Source: Paenibacillus mucilaginosus 3016 (GTDB lineage Bacteria > Bacillota > Bacilli > Paenibacillales > NBRC-103111). From it: a stretch of 64,000 bases of DNA. Numbering within the stretch: position 1 is the first letter of the stretch; each line of letters begins with the position of its first letter. The stretch spans positions 5,226,001-5,290,000 of the forward strand of contig NC_016935.1 in assembly GCF_000250655.1 (NCBI RefSeq), read 5' to 3'. Shown in pieces: positions 48,871 to 56,780 of the stretch. The notes beneath the pieces are model-generated. The model had not been told where the DNA came from, ran no database searches, and saw only the letters and a program-made list of their open reading frames with translations. The position numbers were made by a program, and so were the translations under genes.

Positions 48871-50853
48871 CTACTGCCCCTGTGTACGGATCCAGACGGT
48901 CATCTCGCCGGGCTGACGGTTGCCCCAGAGATAGTACGGCACCGCCTTCAGCTTCACGGGCTCGGCCGGCCGGCGAACGGCCAGCGGGCGGTACGGCGTA
49001 TCGGCCTGCCAGGAGTCCTGCTCCTCACGGAAGCCCTCCGCCTCGATCACGACCGCTCCGCCGAGCAGATCCGTCACGTATTCGCTTCCCAGCGGGGTAT
49101 CGGGCCGGATCGACAGTGAAGCCAGCGGGCTTCCGTTGTCCGTCTCCTCCAGGCAGTACACCAGCGGCCCCCGTTCGATGACCGCCCTCCCCGCATTGGC
49201 GCGGATCTCAGGATGCGCAGCCGTCAGCTGCGCCTGCAGCGCGGGCGCCCATTCCACCACATCTCCCGCCGTCCACCGCCGGGTGACCACCGCATAGCCG
49301 TTCTCCACCTCGTACGCCTCGGCAGCGCCATTGATTCGCAACTCGGCGCGGCCGCCGCTCCACGAGGGGATCCGCAGCGCCAGGGTGACCGGCGCCTCCG
49401 GCACGGCGGTGAGCTCGAACCGGGCGCAGCCCTCCCACGGCAGGCGGGATTCCTGCTTCAGCGCCACCTGCCCGGCAGCCAGCTTGAAGCTCGCTTCGCT
49501 GCCGATGAACAGGTGCGTATACACGGTATTCTCCCCTGCGGAAGCCGAGTAAATATAGTCGTTCAAGGAGCTCAGCAGACGCGCCACATTGGGCGGACAG
49601 CAGGAGCAGCCGAACCAGGGCTGGCGGACGGCTTTGACATGATGGCGCCCCGGGTTCTGCTCGGACGCCTTCGGCCAAACCTCCAGCGGATTCACATAGA
49701 AATAATGTTTGCCGTCCTGCGACATACTGCCGATGACATTGTTGTACAGCGCACGCTCGAGCACGTCCGCATACTCGCTCTTCGCCTCGAGCTGCAGCAT
49801 CCGGCGGGCGAAGAAGATCAGCCCGATCGATGCGCAGGTTTCCGCATACACCGTATCGTTCGGCAGGTCGTAATCGAAGGAGAACGCCTCGCCGTGATGC
49901 GTGGAGCCGATGCCGCCCGTGATGTACATCTGCTTCTTCGTCGTGTTGTCCCAGAGGCGCCGGCACGCTTCGAGCAGCTCCGCATCGCCTGTCAGCCGGG
50001 CCAGATCAGCCATGGCCGTGTACATGTACACCGCGCGGACCGAGTGCCCGACGGCCGTGTCCTGCTGGCGGACCGGCTTGTGCGCCTGGTTGTACGCCAT
50101 CTGCTCGGCCGTCGGGATCGGGAGTTTCTTCTTCGCCCAGTGACTGTAGCCGTCTCGCTGCCTGCATTCCTCCACCAGGAAGTTCGGCTCCGTCCCCCGC
50201 TCGTCGATGAAGAACTGGGCGAGCTTCAGATACCGCTCCTCGCCGGTGGCCCCGTACAGCTTCACCAGCGCAAGCTCAATCTCCTGGTGTCCGTCATAGC
50301 CCCGCAGCTTGCCGGGCTCGCGACCGAAAACGCTTTCCATATAGTCGGCGAACCGGCACATGACCTCCAGCAGCCGCCGCTTGCCCGTGGCCTCATAATA
50401 GGCCACCGCGGCTTCCATCATATGGCCGGCGCAGTACAGCTCATGCGCCTCGTGAAGATTCGTCCACTGCCCGCCCGGCTCCTTGATCGTATAGTATGTA
50501 TTAAGATACCCGTTCTCGTGCTGCGCCTTCGCGATCAGCTCGATCACCTCGTCGGCCGTCCGCTCCAGCTCCGGGTCCGGGTGGTTCGCCAGCGAATAGC
50601 CGACAGCCTCCAGCCACTTCGCCACATCGCTGTCCTGGAAGACCATGCCCCCGAATTCGCCCTCCTCCAGCCCCGCGGCAATCCGGAAGTTGCGGATCGC
50701 ATAGCTGGGTTCAGCCCCCGGAATCCGGTCATTCAGCGCCTCCCATTGATAGGGAATCACCGTGTCCCGCACCAGCTCCGTGAACTTGTTCCAAAAGGCA
50801 TCCTGTATGCGTATGCTGCTGCTGTTCTGCTGACCGCTCGTTGACAGAGTCAT
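48871..50853 (-). CDS. Beta-L-arabinofuranosidase, GH127
   Basis: A 660-residue intracellular glycoside hydrolase that releases L-arabinofuranose from short arabino-oligosaccharides. The zinc-thiolate site is visible: Glu338 and Cys340 in YAETCASIG, and Cys418-Cys419 in WFGCSCCPPNVAR. These match HypBA1 Glu338/Cys340 and Cys417/Cys418 almost position for position. The (alpha/alpha)6 barrel precedes a C-terminal beta-domain. No signal peptide. ATG 50853 follows AGGAGG by 8 nt. It is divergent from an AraC gene that probably controls it. Confidence 0.93.
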   Translation of the reverse strand: MTLSTSGQQNSSSIRIQDAFWNKFTELVRDTVIPYQWEALNDRIPGAEPSYAIRNFRIAAGLEEGEFGGMVFQDSDVAKWLEAVGYSLANHPDPELERTADEVIELIAKAQHENGYLNTYYTIKEPGGQWTNLHEAHELYCAGHMMEAAVAYYEATGKRRLLEVMCRFADYMESVFGREPGKLRGYDGHQEIELALVKLYGATGEERYLKLAQFFIDERGTEPNFLVEECRQRDGYSHWAKKKLPIPTAEQMAYNQAHKPVRQQDTAVGHSVRAVYMYTAMADLARLTGDAELLEACRRLWDNTTKKQMYITGGIGSTHHGEAFSFDYDLPNDTVYAETCASIGLIFFARRMLQLEAKSEYADVLERALYNNVIGSMSQDGKHYFYVNPLEVWPKASEQNPGRHHVKAVRQPWFGCSCCPPNVARLLSSLNDYIYSASAGENTVYTHLFIGSEASFKLAAGQVALKQESRLPWEGCARFELTAVPEAPVTLALRIPSWSGGRAELRINGAAEAYEVENGYAVVTRRWTAGDVVEWAPALQAQLTAAHPEIRANAGRAVIERGPLVYCLEETDNGSPLASLSIRPDTPLGSEYVTDLLGGAVVIEAEGFREEQDSWQADTPYRPLAVRRPAEPVKLKAVPYYLWGNRQPGEMTVWIRTQGQ

Positions 50854-51016
50854 GATCGTTCCTCCTCGACTTCTCACTAAGATTCGTTTTTGTATACATT
50901 TGCATCTGTCCTGCTATCAGTTTATCTTGGAATCTAGGCGAGAGCTACGGAGAATCCGACCCCAAAAATGATAATATTTCACACTCGAACACTCGAAGAG
51001 AAAGGGAGGAAAACGT

Positions 51017-51881
51017 ATGGACGGCAACCACCTCATCTCCCTGCAGCTGCCCCCGATGCCCTATTATATCTGTACCGGCCTGACGACACTCCGGCCCGGG
51101 GAACAGCATCCGAGCCGGAGGAATCTCGGTCTGTTCGATCTGCTGTGGGTGGTCCGGGGAGTGCTGTACATCGGGGAGGAGGAGCGGCAGTGGGAGGTGG
51201 CGGAAGGCCAGACGCTGCTGCTCCTGCCCGACCGCTATCACTATGCCGTGAGGCCGTGCGATACCGAGACGGTCTTCTACTGGGTGCACTTCGACTACCG
51301 GGGAACGTGGAGTCAGGAAGGGGACCCTGCGGCCTTCCCTCCCTCACCGGTGCGGCTGACGTGGGCCAATCCGTACACGGTCCGGCTGCGGCAGTACGCG
51401 GCCCCTGCGGATACCGCGCTTGGGGAGCGCCACCTGCAGCAGCTGCTCCACCTCGCGGACCAACACCGCTCCGCAGCGTACTGGAGCGAACAGCAGCTGT
51501 TCATGGAGCTGCTGCGTCTGCTTGAAGAGGGGCAGGCCGAAGAGGCCGCCTCCCCTTCCCGGAAGCCTGGCGGAGAAGACGGAAGCGTATCTCCGCCAGC
51601 ATTACCAGGCGGACGTGACGAACCAGTCGCTTGCCGCCGCCCTTCATTTTCACCCGAACTATATCGTCCGCTCAATGAAAGAAATCTACCACTGCACGCC
51701 GATGGAATACCTGCATCAGTACCGGCTCGAGCAGGCCAAGCTGCTGCTGATCAAGACGGAGTGGCCGGTCGCCCAGATCGCCGAACGCGTAGGCTTCCAC
51801 TACGCGCCCTATTTCTCGAGCTGCTTCAAGCAGTACATCGGCATAACCCCGCTGCGCTTCCGCAAGCAGTACTCTCCTTGA
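51017..51881 (+). pseudogene. AraC-family regulator, frameshifted
   Basis: Frame one (ATG 51017, GGGAGG 7 nt upstream) encodes a cupin-type sensor: LGLFDLLWVVRGVLYIGEEE, LLLLPDRYHYAVRP and FYWVHFDYRG. Frame two supplies the DNA-binding part SLAEKTEAYLRQHYQADVT, LAAALHFHPNYIVRSMKE and VAQIAERVGFHYAPYFSSCF, ending at 51881. The shift needs one extra base near CCCCTTCCC (51551-51560). The repaired protein is 287 residues, normal for this class. Without repair the first frame would run on with no DNA-binding domain. Control of the divergent GH127 gene is inferred. Confidence 0.85.
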
Positions 51882-51918
51882 CGGTAGCCTTCGCCTGGGC
51901 GCCTGCCCGCATCATCAC

Positions 51919-51972
51919 CAAAAAAGACGCAGCTCCGGGGAGCAGAGTAAGCCCTCCGGGACTGCGTCTTTT
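51919..51972. terminator. Bidirectional terminator between AraC and the 62-residue gene
   Basis: AAAAAAGACGCAG and CTGCGTCTTTT enclose a CCGGGG/CCCTCCGGG region. It serves two converging genes. Confidence 0.85.
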
Positions 51973-52004
51973 GATTGTGCCGCCCAGTTCAGCATCAGCC
52001 TTCG

Positions 52005-52193
52005 TCAGTACTCGGCATCCACTTCGAATAGGTCCGCATACAGGCGGCCGTCCCGCCCCATCCGGCAGTCCGCCTTGGACACGATATAGCGGACCTCCTC
52101 CCCGTCCGGCGCAAACTCCATCAGCTCATAGCTGCCCTCATGCTCATACTGAATCGGAAACTGCTTGCCCTGCACGATGACCGTCCGGTCCAT
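52005..52193 (-). CDS. Small hypothetical protein, 62 residues
   Basis: Starts MDRTVIVQGKQFPIQYEHEG and ends LYADLFEVDAEY; acidic, soluble, probably all-beta. AAGGAGG stands 8 nt before the ATG, an excellent site, and a terminator follows the stop. The family is not recognised. Confidence 0.75.
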   Translation of the reverse strand: MDRTVIVQGKQFPIQYEHEGSYELMEFAPDGEEVRYIVSKADCRMGRDGRLYADLFEVDAEY

Positions 52194-52462
52194 CCGTTCT
52201 GCCTCCTTTCAAGGGGACCTGCCGCCGCTTCATGCCCGGCCCTGACAGGCTCCCGTCCGTTTACCCCTCATTATGGCAAAAGAGGAAGCCGGGCATACCT
52301 GGGCCCTCCGTACGTTCTACTCCTTCAGCAGCGGCTGGTTCCGTTCGTGCCGGCGGTACGGAGGCCGTAATTTGGTGTCACGCCGCTCCGCGATTACCGG
52401 TCCGCCGCCTCCCTTCCCGGCATATCCTTACTGTATGACCTAAGGACAAGGAGGGCCCACTA

Positions 52463-52633
52463 TTGGTGCACAACCGTGTCAAGACCTACCGGTACCGTTA
52501 TGGCAAGAACCGTTACATCGTCATCCGGATCTTCCAATCGGCCCATGCCCGTGCCCGCAGCGGGAATGTGCTGGCGAGCAATGCGGTCAATGTCAAAATT
52601 TTCGAGTCCCCCAAAAGAAGAAGAAGGAGGTAA
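52463..52633 (+). CDS. Small basic protein, first of a tandem pair
   Basis: A 56-residue frame from TTG 52463 (or GTG 52466), with AAGGAGG 8 nt upstream. It is rich in Arg/Tyr at the start (RVKTYRYRYGKNRYIVIRIF) and ends in a run of five Arg (SPKRRRRR). The stop codon overlaps the ribosome site of the next small gene, so the two are one operon. The composition suggests nucleic-acid or cell-wall/spore association, but no family is recognised. Confidence 0.7.
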   Translation: MVHNRVKTYRYRYGKNRYIVIRIFQSAHARARSGNVLASNAVNVKIFESPKRRRRR

Positions 52634-52637
52634 GCTC

Positions 52638-52793
52638 ATGGCATCGGTCAAACGAAGCGGTCTGAAGAAAAAACGGATCTCCGTGGACGTCAGGCAGTCC
52701 GCCTCCGCACGGACGGGCCAAGGCGGCAACCCCATTGCCATCAACGCCTCCGACGTCGGTGTCGTTCGGACGGACATCACCAACCGCAAATAG
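52638..52793 (+). CDS. Small basic protein, second of a tandem pair
   Basis: A 51-residue frame. ATG 52638 has AAGGAGG 7 nt upstream, formed by the Arg codons at the end of the previous gene. It begins MASVKRSGLKKKRISVDVRQ, has a Gly/Asn-rich middle (TGQGGNPIAINASDVG) and ends VVRTDITNRK. A strong hairpin follows at 52882. No family is recognised. The pair could be small spore or ribosome-associated proteins, which is speculation. Confidence 0.7.
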   Translation: MASVKRSGLKKKRISVDVRQSASARTGQGGNPIAINASDVGVVRTDITNRK

Positions 52794-52881
52794 AGCCAGG
52801 CGGATCTCCACATGGCAAGGCGAACCGGACGGCTTCCTCGCTCAGCCCCCAGCTTTGCTCTCACTCCCCTAAGACGCGAAC

Positions 52882-52910
52882 GAACCGGCTGCGCCCTGCA
52901 GCCGGTTCTT
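52882..52910 (+). terminator. Terminator of the small basic protein pair
   Basis: GAACCGGCTGC, loop GCCCT, GCAGCCGGTTC form a perfect 11-bp stem followed by TTCGT. The T-run is poor. The region 52911-53223 beyond it holds no gene I can support. Confidence 0.65.
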
Positions 52911-53223
52911 CGTATGCCGTTGCCCCCATTGCTGGAGCTGGAGGGTCCGGTCCTGCTCCAACTGCAGGGAGTTCACCGGCCGCTGCAAAAGAAGCTGGCC
53001 CGAGCGGCCACTCAGCAAGCTGTGCCGGGGTCAAAGGCTCCTTTGACCAGCTCCCCTATGCCGGCTGCCGGTACTGCAGCTGCATCAGAGGCTGGGGCTC
53101 ACTCGCAAGCCAATCCATCTGCCACTCCCCAACCCTATGTATGAATACGCCGCCCCCCTTTAACTGCTTCTTATCCCGATCTTATGAATTTCTTGATTTT
53201 GAACAAGAGAAGACAGCTCTCTG

Positions 53224-54636
53224 TTAAGAGAGCGCCTGGAGGGAAAGGTCCTTCGGCCCCCGTCTCAGCGCGCTGCAGATCCGGCGTACGCCCTCGGTAA
53301 GCTGCTCTTCCGCCAGATGGCCGTATCCGAGGAGGAGCCGGCGGCCTGGAAGCACGGCAGCCGTCACCCCATGCTCGTGCAGGTGCCGCTCAAAATCCGG
53401 CGGGAGCGGGGTCTCCAGCTCGAGCACCAGATGCAGTCCGGCCGGCCGCCCCCACACGCGGAATCCGCTGCCGAGCTGCTCATGCAGGGCCTGAAGCAGA
53501 TGGGCGCGGCGTTTCTTGTATATTTTTTTCATCCGGTGCACATGCGTGCTGAGGTGGCCGCTCCCCATAAACCGGGCCAGGGCAAGCTGTTCGAGGGTCG
53601 GGGTCTGGTAATCGGACAGCCGTTTGATCTGACGCGCCCGCTCCACGAAGCGCTCCGGGAGAACCATGTAGCCGATCCGCAGCGATGGAAACAGGGTTTT
53701 GGAAAAGGTGCCGATGTAGATAACATGCTCCGGACACAAGCTCTGGAGCGAATGCACGGGGGGGCCGTCATAGCGGAATTCGCTGTCATAATCATCCTCG
53801 ATGATCCAGCTGTCCCTGCCCTGTACGTACCTGGCCAGTTCGATCCGCCTTTGCACGGGCAGAATGCCGCCCATGGGGAACTGGTGGGACGGCGTCACAT
53901 AGATGCATTTGGGCCGTATGCCGTCTCGGGGCAGCTCTCGCGTCATGAGGCCGTCTTCATCTACGGGAAGAAGACGCAGGGAGGCGCCCGTGGCGGTCAG
54001 TACGCTTTTCAGGTCCTCGTTGGACGGGTCTTCCACCACCGCCTCATCCCCGCAGCCGAGCAGCAGCCGCACAATGATCTGCAGTGCCTGCAGGGCGCCG
54101 TTCGTGACGAGAATCCGCTCCGGGCGGCATACGACGCCCCGTGTTCTCCACAGATGCTCCGCCAGCACCCGCCGCAGCTCCGGAGCCCCGGCCGGATCTC
54201 CATAGCTGAGGTCATCCGGGGAGGCTTCCAGGCATACCTCCTGCAGGGCCGACGCCCACTGCTTCACCGGGAAGAACTCCAATGCCGGGCGCCCTGTCCG
54301 GAAGGAAATGCCTCCCGGTGCAGGGACCCCATCGCCTGTAAGTTCCGCAGCCTGCTGTCGTTCTGCAGGTGCTTCCGGTGCATAACCCTCCAGCCGGGCT
54401 CCTTCCGCCACAAAAGTGCCCGAGCCCGAACGCCCGGTGATATAGCCCTCGGACATCAGCAGCTCGTACGCTTCGAGGATGACGTTGCGGGACACCCCCA
54501 GCTCCGCGGCCAGCTCGCGCGTAGACGGGAGCTTGAAGCCGGAAGCCAGCGTTCCGCTCAGGATGGCCCCCCGCAGCGCCTCGAACACCTGCCGGAACAT
54601 CGGCAGCTTCGCTTCCGGATCGATGGAAATCCACAT
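53224..54636 (-). CDS. MocR-family regulator: GntR DNA-binding plus aminotransferase-like domain
   Basis: A 470-residue PLP-dependent regulator. The N-terminal winged helix spans LPMFRQVFEALRGAILSGTL to SEGYITGRSGSGTFVAEG. The large domain has the class I aminotransferase fold, with the PLP Lys in IYIGTFSKTLFPSLRIGY and DDYDSEFRYDGPP. The ATG at 54636 has GGAGG upstream. It is divergent from an EamA transporter gene and shared motifs lie between them. PdxR-like control of vitamin B6 or amino-acid export is possible; the effector is unknown. Confidence 0.92.
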   Translation of the reverse strand: MWISIDPEAKLPMFRQVFEALRGAILSGTLASGFKLPSTRELAAELGVSRNVILEAYELLMSEGYITGRSGSGTFVAEGARLEGYAPEAPAERQQAAELTGDGVPAPGGISFRTGRPALEFFPVKQWASALQEVCLEASPDDLSYGDPAGAPELRRVLAEHLWRTRGVVCRPERILVTNGALQALQIIVRLLLGCGDEAVVEDPSNEDLKSVLTATGASLRLLPVDEDGLMTRELPRDGIRPKCIYVTPSHQFPMGGILPVQRRIELARYVQGRDSWIIEDDYDSEFRYDGPPVHSLQSLCPEHVIYIGTFSKTLFPSLRIGYMVLPERFVERARQIKRLSDYQTPTLEQLALARFMGSGHLSTHVHRMKKIYKKRRAHLLQALHEQLGSGFRVWGRPAGLHLVLELETPLPPDFERHLHEHGVTAAVLPGRRLLLGYGHLAEEQLTEGVRRICSALRRGPKDLSLQALS

Positions 54637-54651
54637 GTCTCCGCCTCCTCC

Positions 54652-54704
54652 ACAAGTGGTACTCTTCAAATAGCCGGTAAATGGCACTACAGCCAACCAC
54701 TTGT
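54652..54704. promoter_or_regulatory. MocR-type operator repeats in the divergent intergenic region
   Basis: ACAAGTGGT (54652-54660) and ACCACTTGT (54696-54704) are perfect inverted repeats about 35 nt apart. A related AAATGGCACT lies between at 54679-54688, matching AAGTGGTACT at 54654-54663. Such spaced direct and inverted repeats are usual for MocR regulators. Confidence 0.6.
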
Positions 54705-54749
54705 CATTTGTTACAGTATACAATAACGAAATCCAGAGGAGATGCCTAC

Positions 54750-55715
54750 GTGAAAAAAAACCAAATCACCGCCGGCCTGGAGCTGTCCGGCGCCGCCGTC
54801 CTCATCGGCAGCTCCGTGGTGGCCGGCAAAATCACCGCCATGCACATTCCCGTTTTCTTCTCGCAGACCGTCAGCCTTGCGATTGCCCTGCTGGTTCTGC
54901 TGCCTCTCTCCTGGCGCAAGCGGGAAGAGCTTAAGGTTCTTGGAAGAAAGGATCTCCTGCTGCTGCTCCTGCAGGCTTTTCTCGGGATGTTCCTGTTTCG
55001 CGTACTCATGCTGTACGGCCTGAAGACCGCCTCGGCCGCAGAGGCCGGCATTCTTACCAGCTTTACGCCGGCGGCTGTCGCCCTGCTCTCCATCGTTTTC
55101 CTGAAGGAGCGCATGACCCCGCGGCTGGCGTCCGGCGTACTCTTCGCCGCAGCTGGCGTGGCGTGTCTCGGAGCCCCCGGATGGTTCGGCTCCGCCCCGT
55201 CCTCCGCGGCCCCCTCCTCCTCAGTCGGCCTTCTCCTGATTCTGGGTGCGGTGGGCGGGGAAGCCGCGCTGACGGTCATCCGGAAGCTGACGGCGAGCAG
55301 CGTGTCTCCCCTGACGGGAACGACCTGCGTCACGTTCTTCAGCTTCCTGATGTTCCTGCCCTTCTCCCTGGCGGAGGCGGCACGCACCGACCTCTCCGTC
55401 TTAGGGCCCCAGGACGCCGCCCTGCTGCTGTACTATGGCGTCTTCGTGACAGCGGTCGCCTACCTCCTGTGGTTCTCGGGCGTCTCCAAGGTCTCGGCCG
55501 GAACCGCCGCCGTCTATACCGGCTGCATTCCGGTGAGCACCGTGCTGCTGTCTTACGCCCTGCTGCACGAGCCGTTCTCCTGGGCCCATGCTGCGGGTGC
55601 AGCCTTCGTCTTCCTCGGCATCCGGCAGGTGTCCGCACCTTCGGAGAAGCGTATACTTCCCGCCTCCCGGGGAAGGAAGGGCCGGACGGCAGCCGAGCCT
55701 GCGCCCGGGAAGTGA
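54750..55715 (+). CDS. EamA-family (DMT superfamily) transporter
   Basis: A 321-residue membrane protein with ten hydrophobic segments in two EamA repeats. Motifs include AAEAGILTSFTPAAVALLSIVFLKERMT closing the first repeat and AGTAAVYTGCIPVSTVLLSYALLHEP closing the second. GTG 54750 follows GAGGAG by 8 nt. These transporters usually export amino acids or related metabolites. The divergent MocR gene probably regulates it. Confidence 0.92.
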   Translation: MKKNQITAGLELSGAAVLIGSSVVAGKITAMHIPVFFSQTVSLAIALLVLLPLSWRKREELKVLGRKDLLLLLLQAFLGMFLFRVLMLYGLKTASAAEAGILTSFTPAAVALLSIVFLKERMTPRLASGVLFAAAGVACLGAPGWFGSAPSSAAPSSSVGLLLILGAVGGEAALTVIRKLTASSVSPLTGTTCVTFFSFLMFLPFSLAEAARTDLSVLGPQDAALLLYYGVFVTAVAYLLWFSGVSKVSAGTAAVYTGCIPVSTVLLSYALLHEPFSWAHAAGAAFVFLGIRQVSAPSEKRILPASRGRKGRTAAEPAPGK

Positions 55716-55836
55716 GCGGCGGAGCGGGCAATAGCAAAGAAGACCAAGCCGTGGTCCGTGGAGGACGGGGCTTGGTCTTCTTGGGGGGGGGTGATTCTTG
55801 ATCCATTGGATTTGCTCACATTCAGCTCGCCAGGCA

Positions 55837-56175
55837 TTACCCGGCCATATGCCGTGCACCGGAACCCATCACCCGATCCGCCGCCGCATCGTACGTCTCC
55901 TGCGAATCAGCTCCGGCGCCGGCCACCTCAGCATTCGAGAGATACGCGCTGTACCAGGCGTAGCACCCGAACAAGTAGAACATCGGCACGAGATACAGCA
56001 TCATGCTGATGACATTCATCCGGTCATAATAAGCATCGGACCAGGAATACATGAACGCGGTCAGCACATAGGAAAGAAACCCGGCCAGGAAAAGCAGGAA
56101 CGCCAGACGGTGTTTCAAGCGGATCATTTTCAATGGAAACCAAAACAACAGCACCCCGAACGCAGCAAACAGCAA
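55837..56175 (-). CDS. Small hypothetical membrane protein
   Basis: A 112-residue protein with three hydrophobic segments (LLFAAFGVLLFWFPLKMI, LAFLLFLAGFLSYVLTAFMY, VISMMLYLVPMFYLFGCYAWY) and a short acidic tail. TTG 56175 is chosen because AAGGGTG lies 8 nt upstream; GTG 56184 is a closer alternative. A longer open frame upstream has no membrane-protein character and is rejected. No family recognised. Confidence 0.6.
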   Translation of the reverse strand: MLFAAFGVLLFWFPLKMIRLKHRLAFLLFLAGFLSYVLTAFMYSWSDAYYDRMNVISMMLYLVPMFYLFGCYAWYSAYLSNAEVAGAGADSQETYDAAADRVMGSGARHMAG

Positions 56176-56315
56176 CGATGACACACCCTTATGTATAAAG
56201 TCTAAGAAAGTACGAGCTATCTCTGTCTTATATCGGATGAACCTGTGAAAAAATGAACAGCAAAAAGCGATTTTTGTCGATTTTCCTGAGGGCCGGATTC
56301 TCTCAAAATGAACGT

Positions 56316-56344
56316 TTACCTTATTATGGAATTTATGATATACA
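56316..56344 (+). promoter_or_regulatory. Probable promoter of the small membrane-protein gene at 56384
   Basis: TTACCT (56316-56321), 17 nt, TATACA (56339-56344). It lies about 25 nt before the AAGGAG of the downstream gene. Confidence 0.45.
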
Positions 56345-56383
56345 ATAGAAACCACCTTGGTTCTGTTAAGGAGTGTGTTGGCT

Positions 56384-56653
56384 GTGCTGAGAGCAACTGC
56401 GGATCTGTTGTTTATCGTTTCGCTGTTCATTTTGGTTACCCGGACCCTGATCTTCTTTGTTCGAAGCGGAGGCCTGTCCGGTACCATGAATACGGGAGAT
56501 GCCGGAGGAGCCGCCACAGACCTGCAGATGAATCACGATCAAAACCGGCTGACGGAGCGGCAGCACCGCGCCATGTACGGATTGTTACGGTCTTATGTGC
56601 TTTGGGCGGCCGTCCTGGGCATTCTGATCTCCGTCGTCATGGGACAAATGTAG
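56384..56653 (+). CDS. Small two-helix membrane protein
   Basis: An 89-residue protein. The first helix ADLLFIVSLFILVTRTLIFF follows the start, a polar loop of about 35 residues comes next, and a second helix VLWAAVLGILISVVMG lies at the C-terminus. GTG 56384 is 10 nt after AAGGAG; TTG 56378 is the alternative. The loop DLQMNHDQNRLTERQHRAMY is well formed. I do not recognise the family. Confidence 0.7.
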   Translation: MLRATADLLFIVSLFILVTRTLIFFVRSGGLSGTMNTGDAGGAATDLQMNHDQNRLTERQHRAMYGLLRSYVLWAAVLGILISVVMGQM

Positions 56654-56780
56654 CGTCCCGCCTCACGAGGCTTTCGCTCCTTTGGGGCGAAGGCTTATCG
56701 GGCATTCACGGATTTGTCCGGCGGGTCCTCCACGCCCTATAATAGAGATATCTATTTGGACGGCCTGGAGGAGAACGACG

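Noticed and set aside
52812..53144. 110-codon plus-strand frame after the small basic proteins
   Set aside because: It runs through the terminator hairpin at 52882 and is low-complexity Pro/Ala/Leu; no ribosome site.
56185..56517. N-terminal extension of the small membrane protein at 55837-56175
   Set aside because: The extension overlaps the promoter and start of the divergent gene at 56384 and has no membrane or domain pattern.
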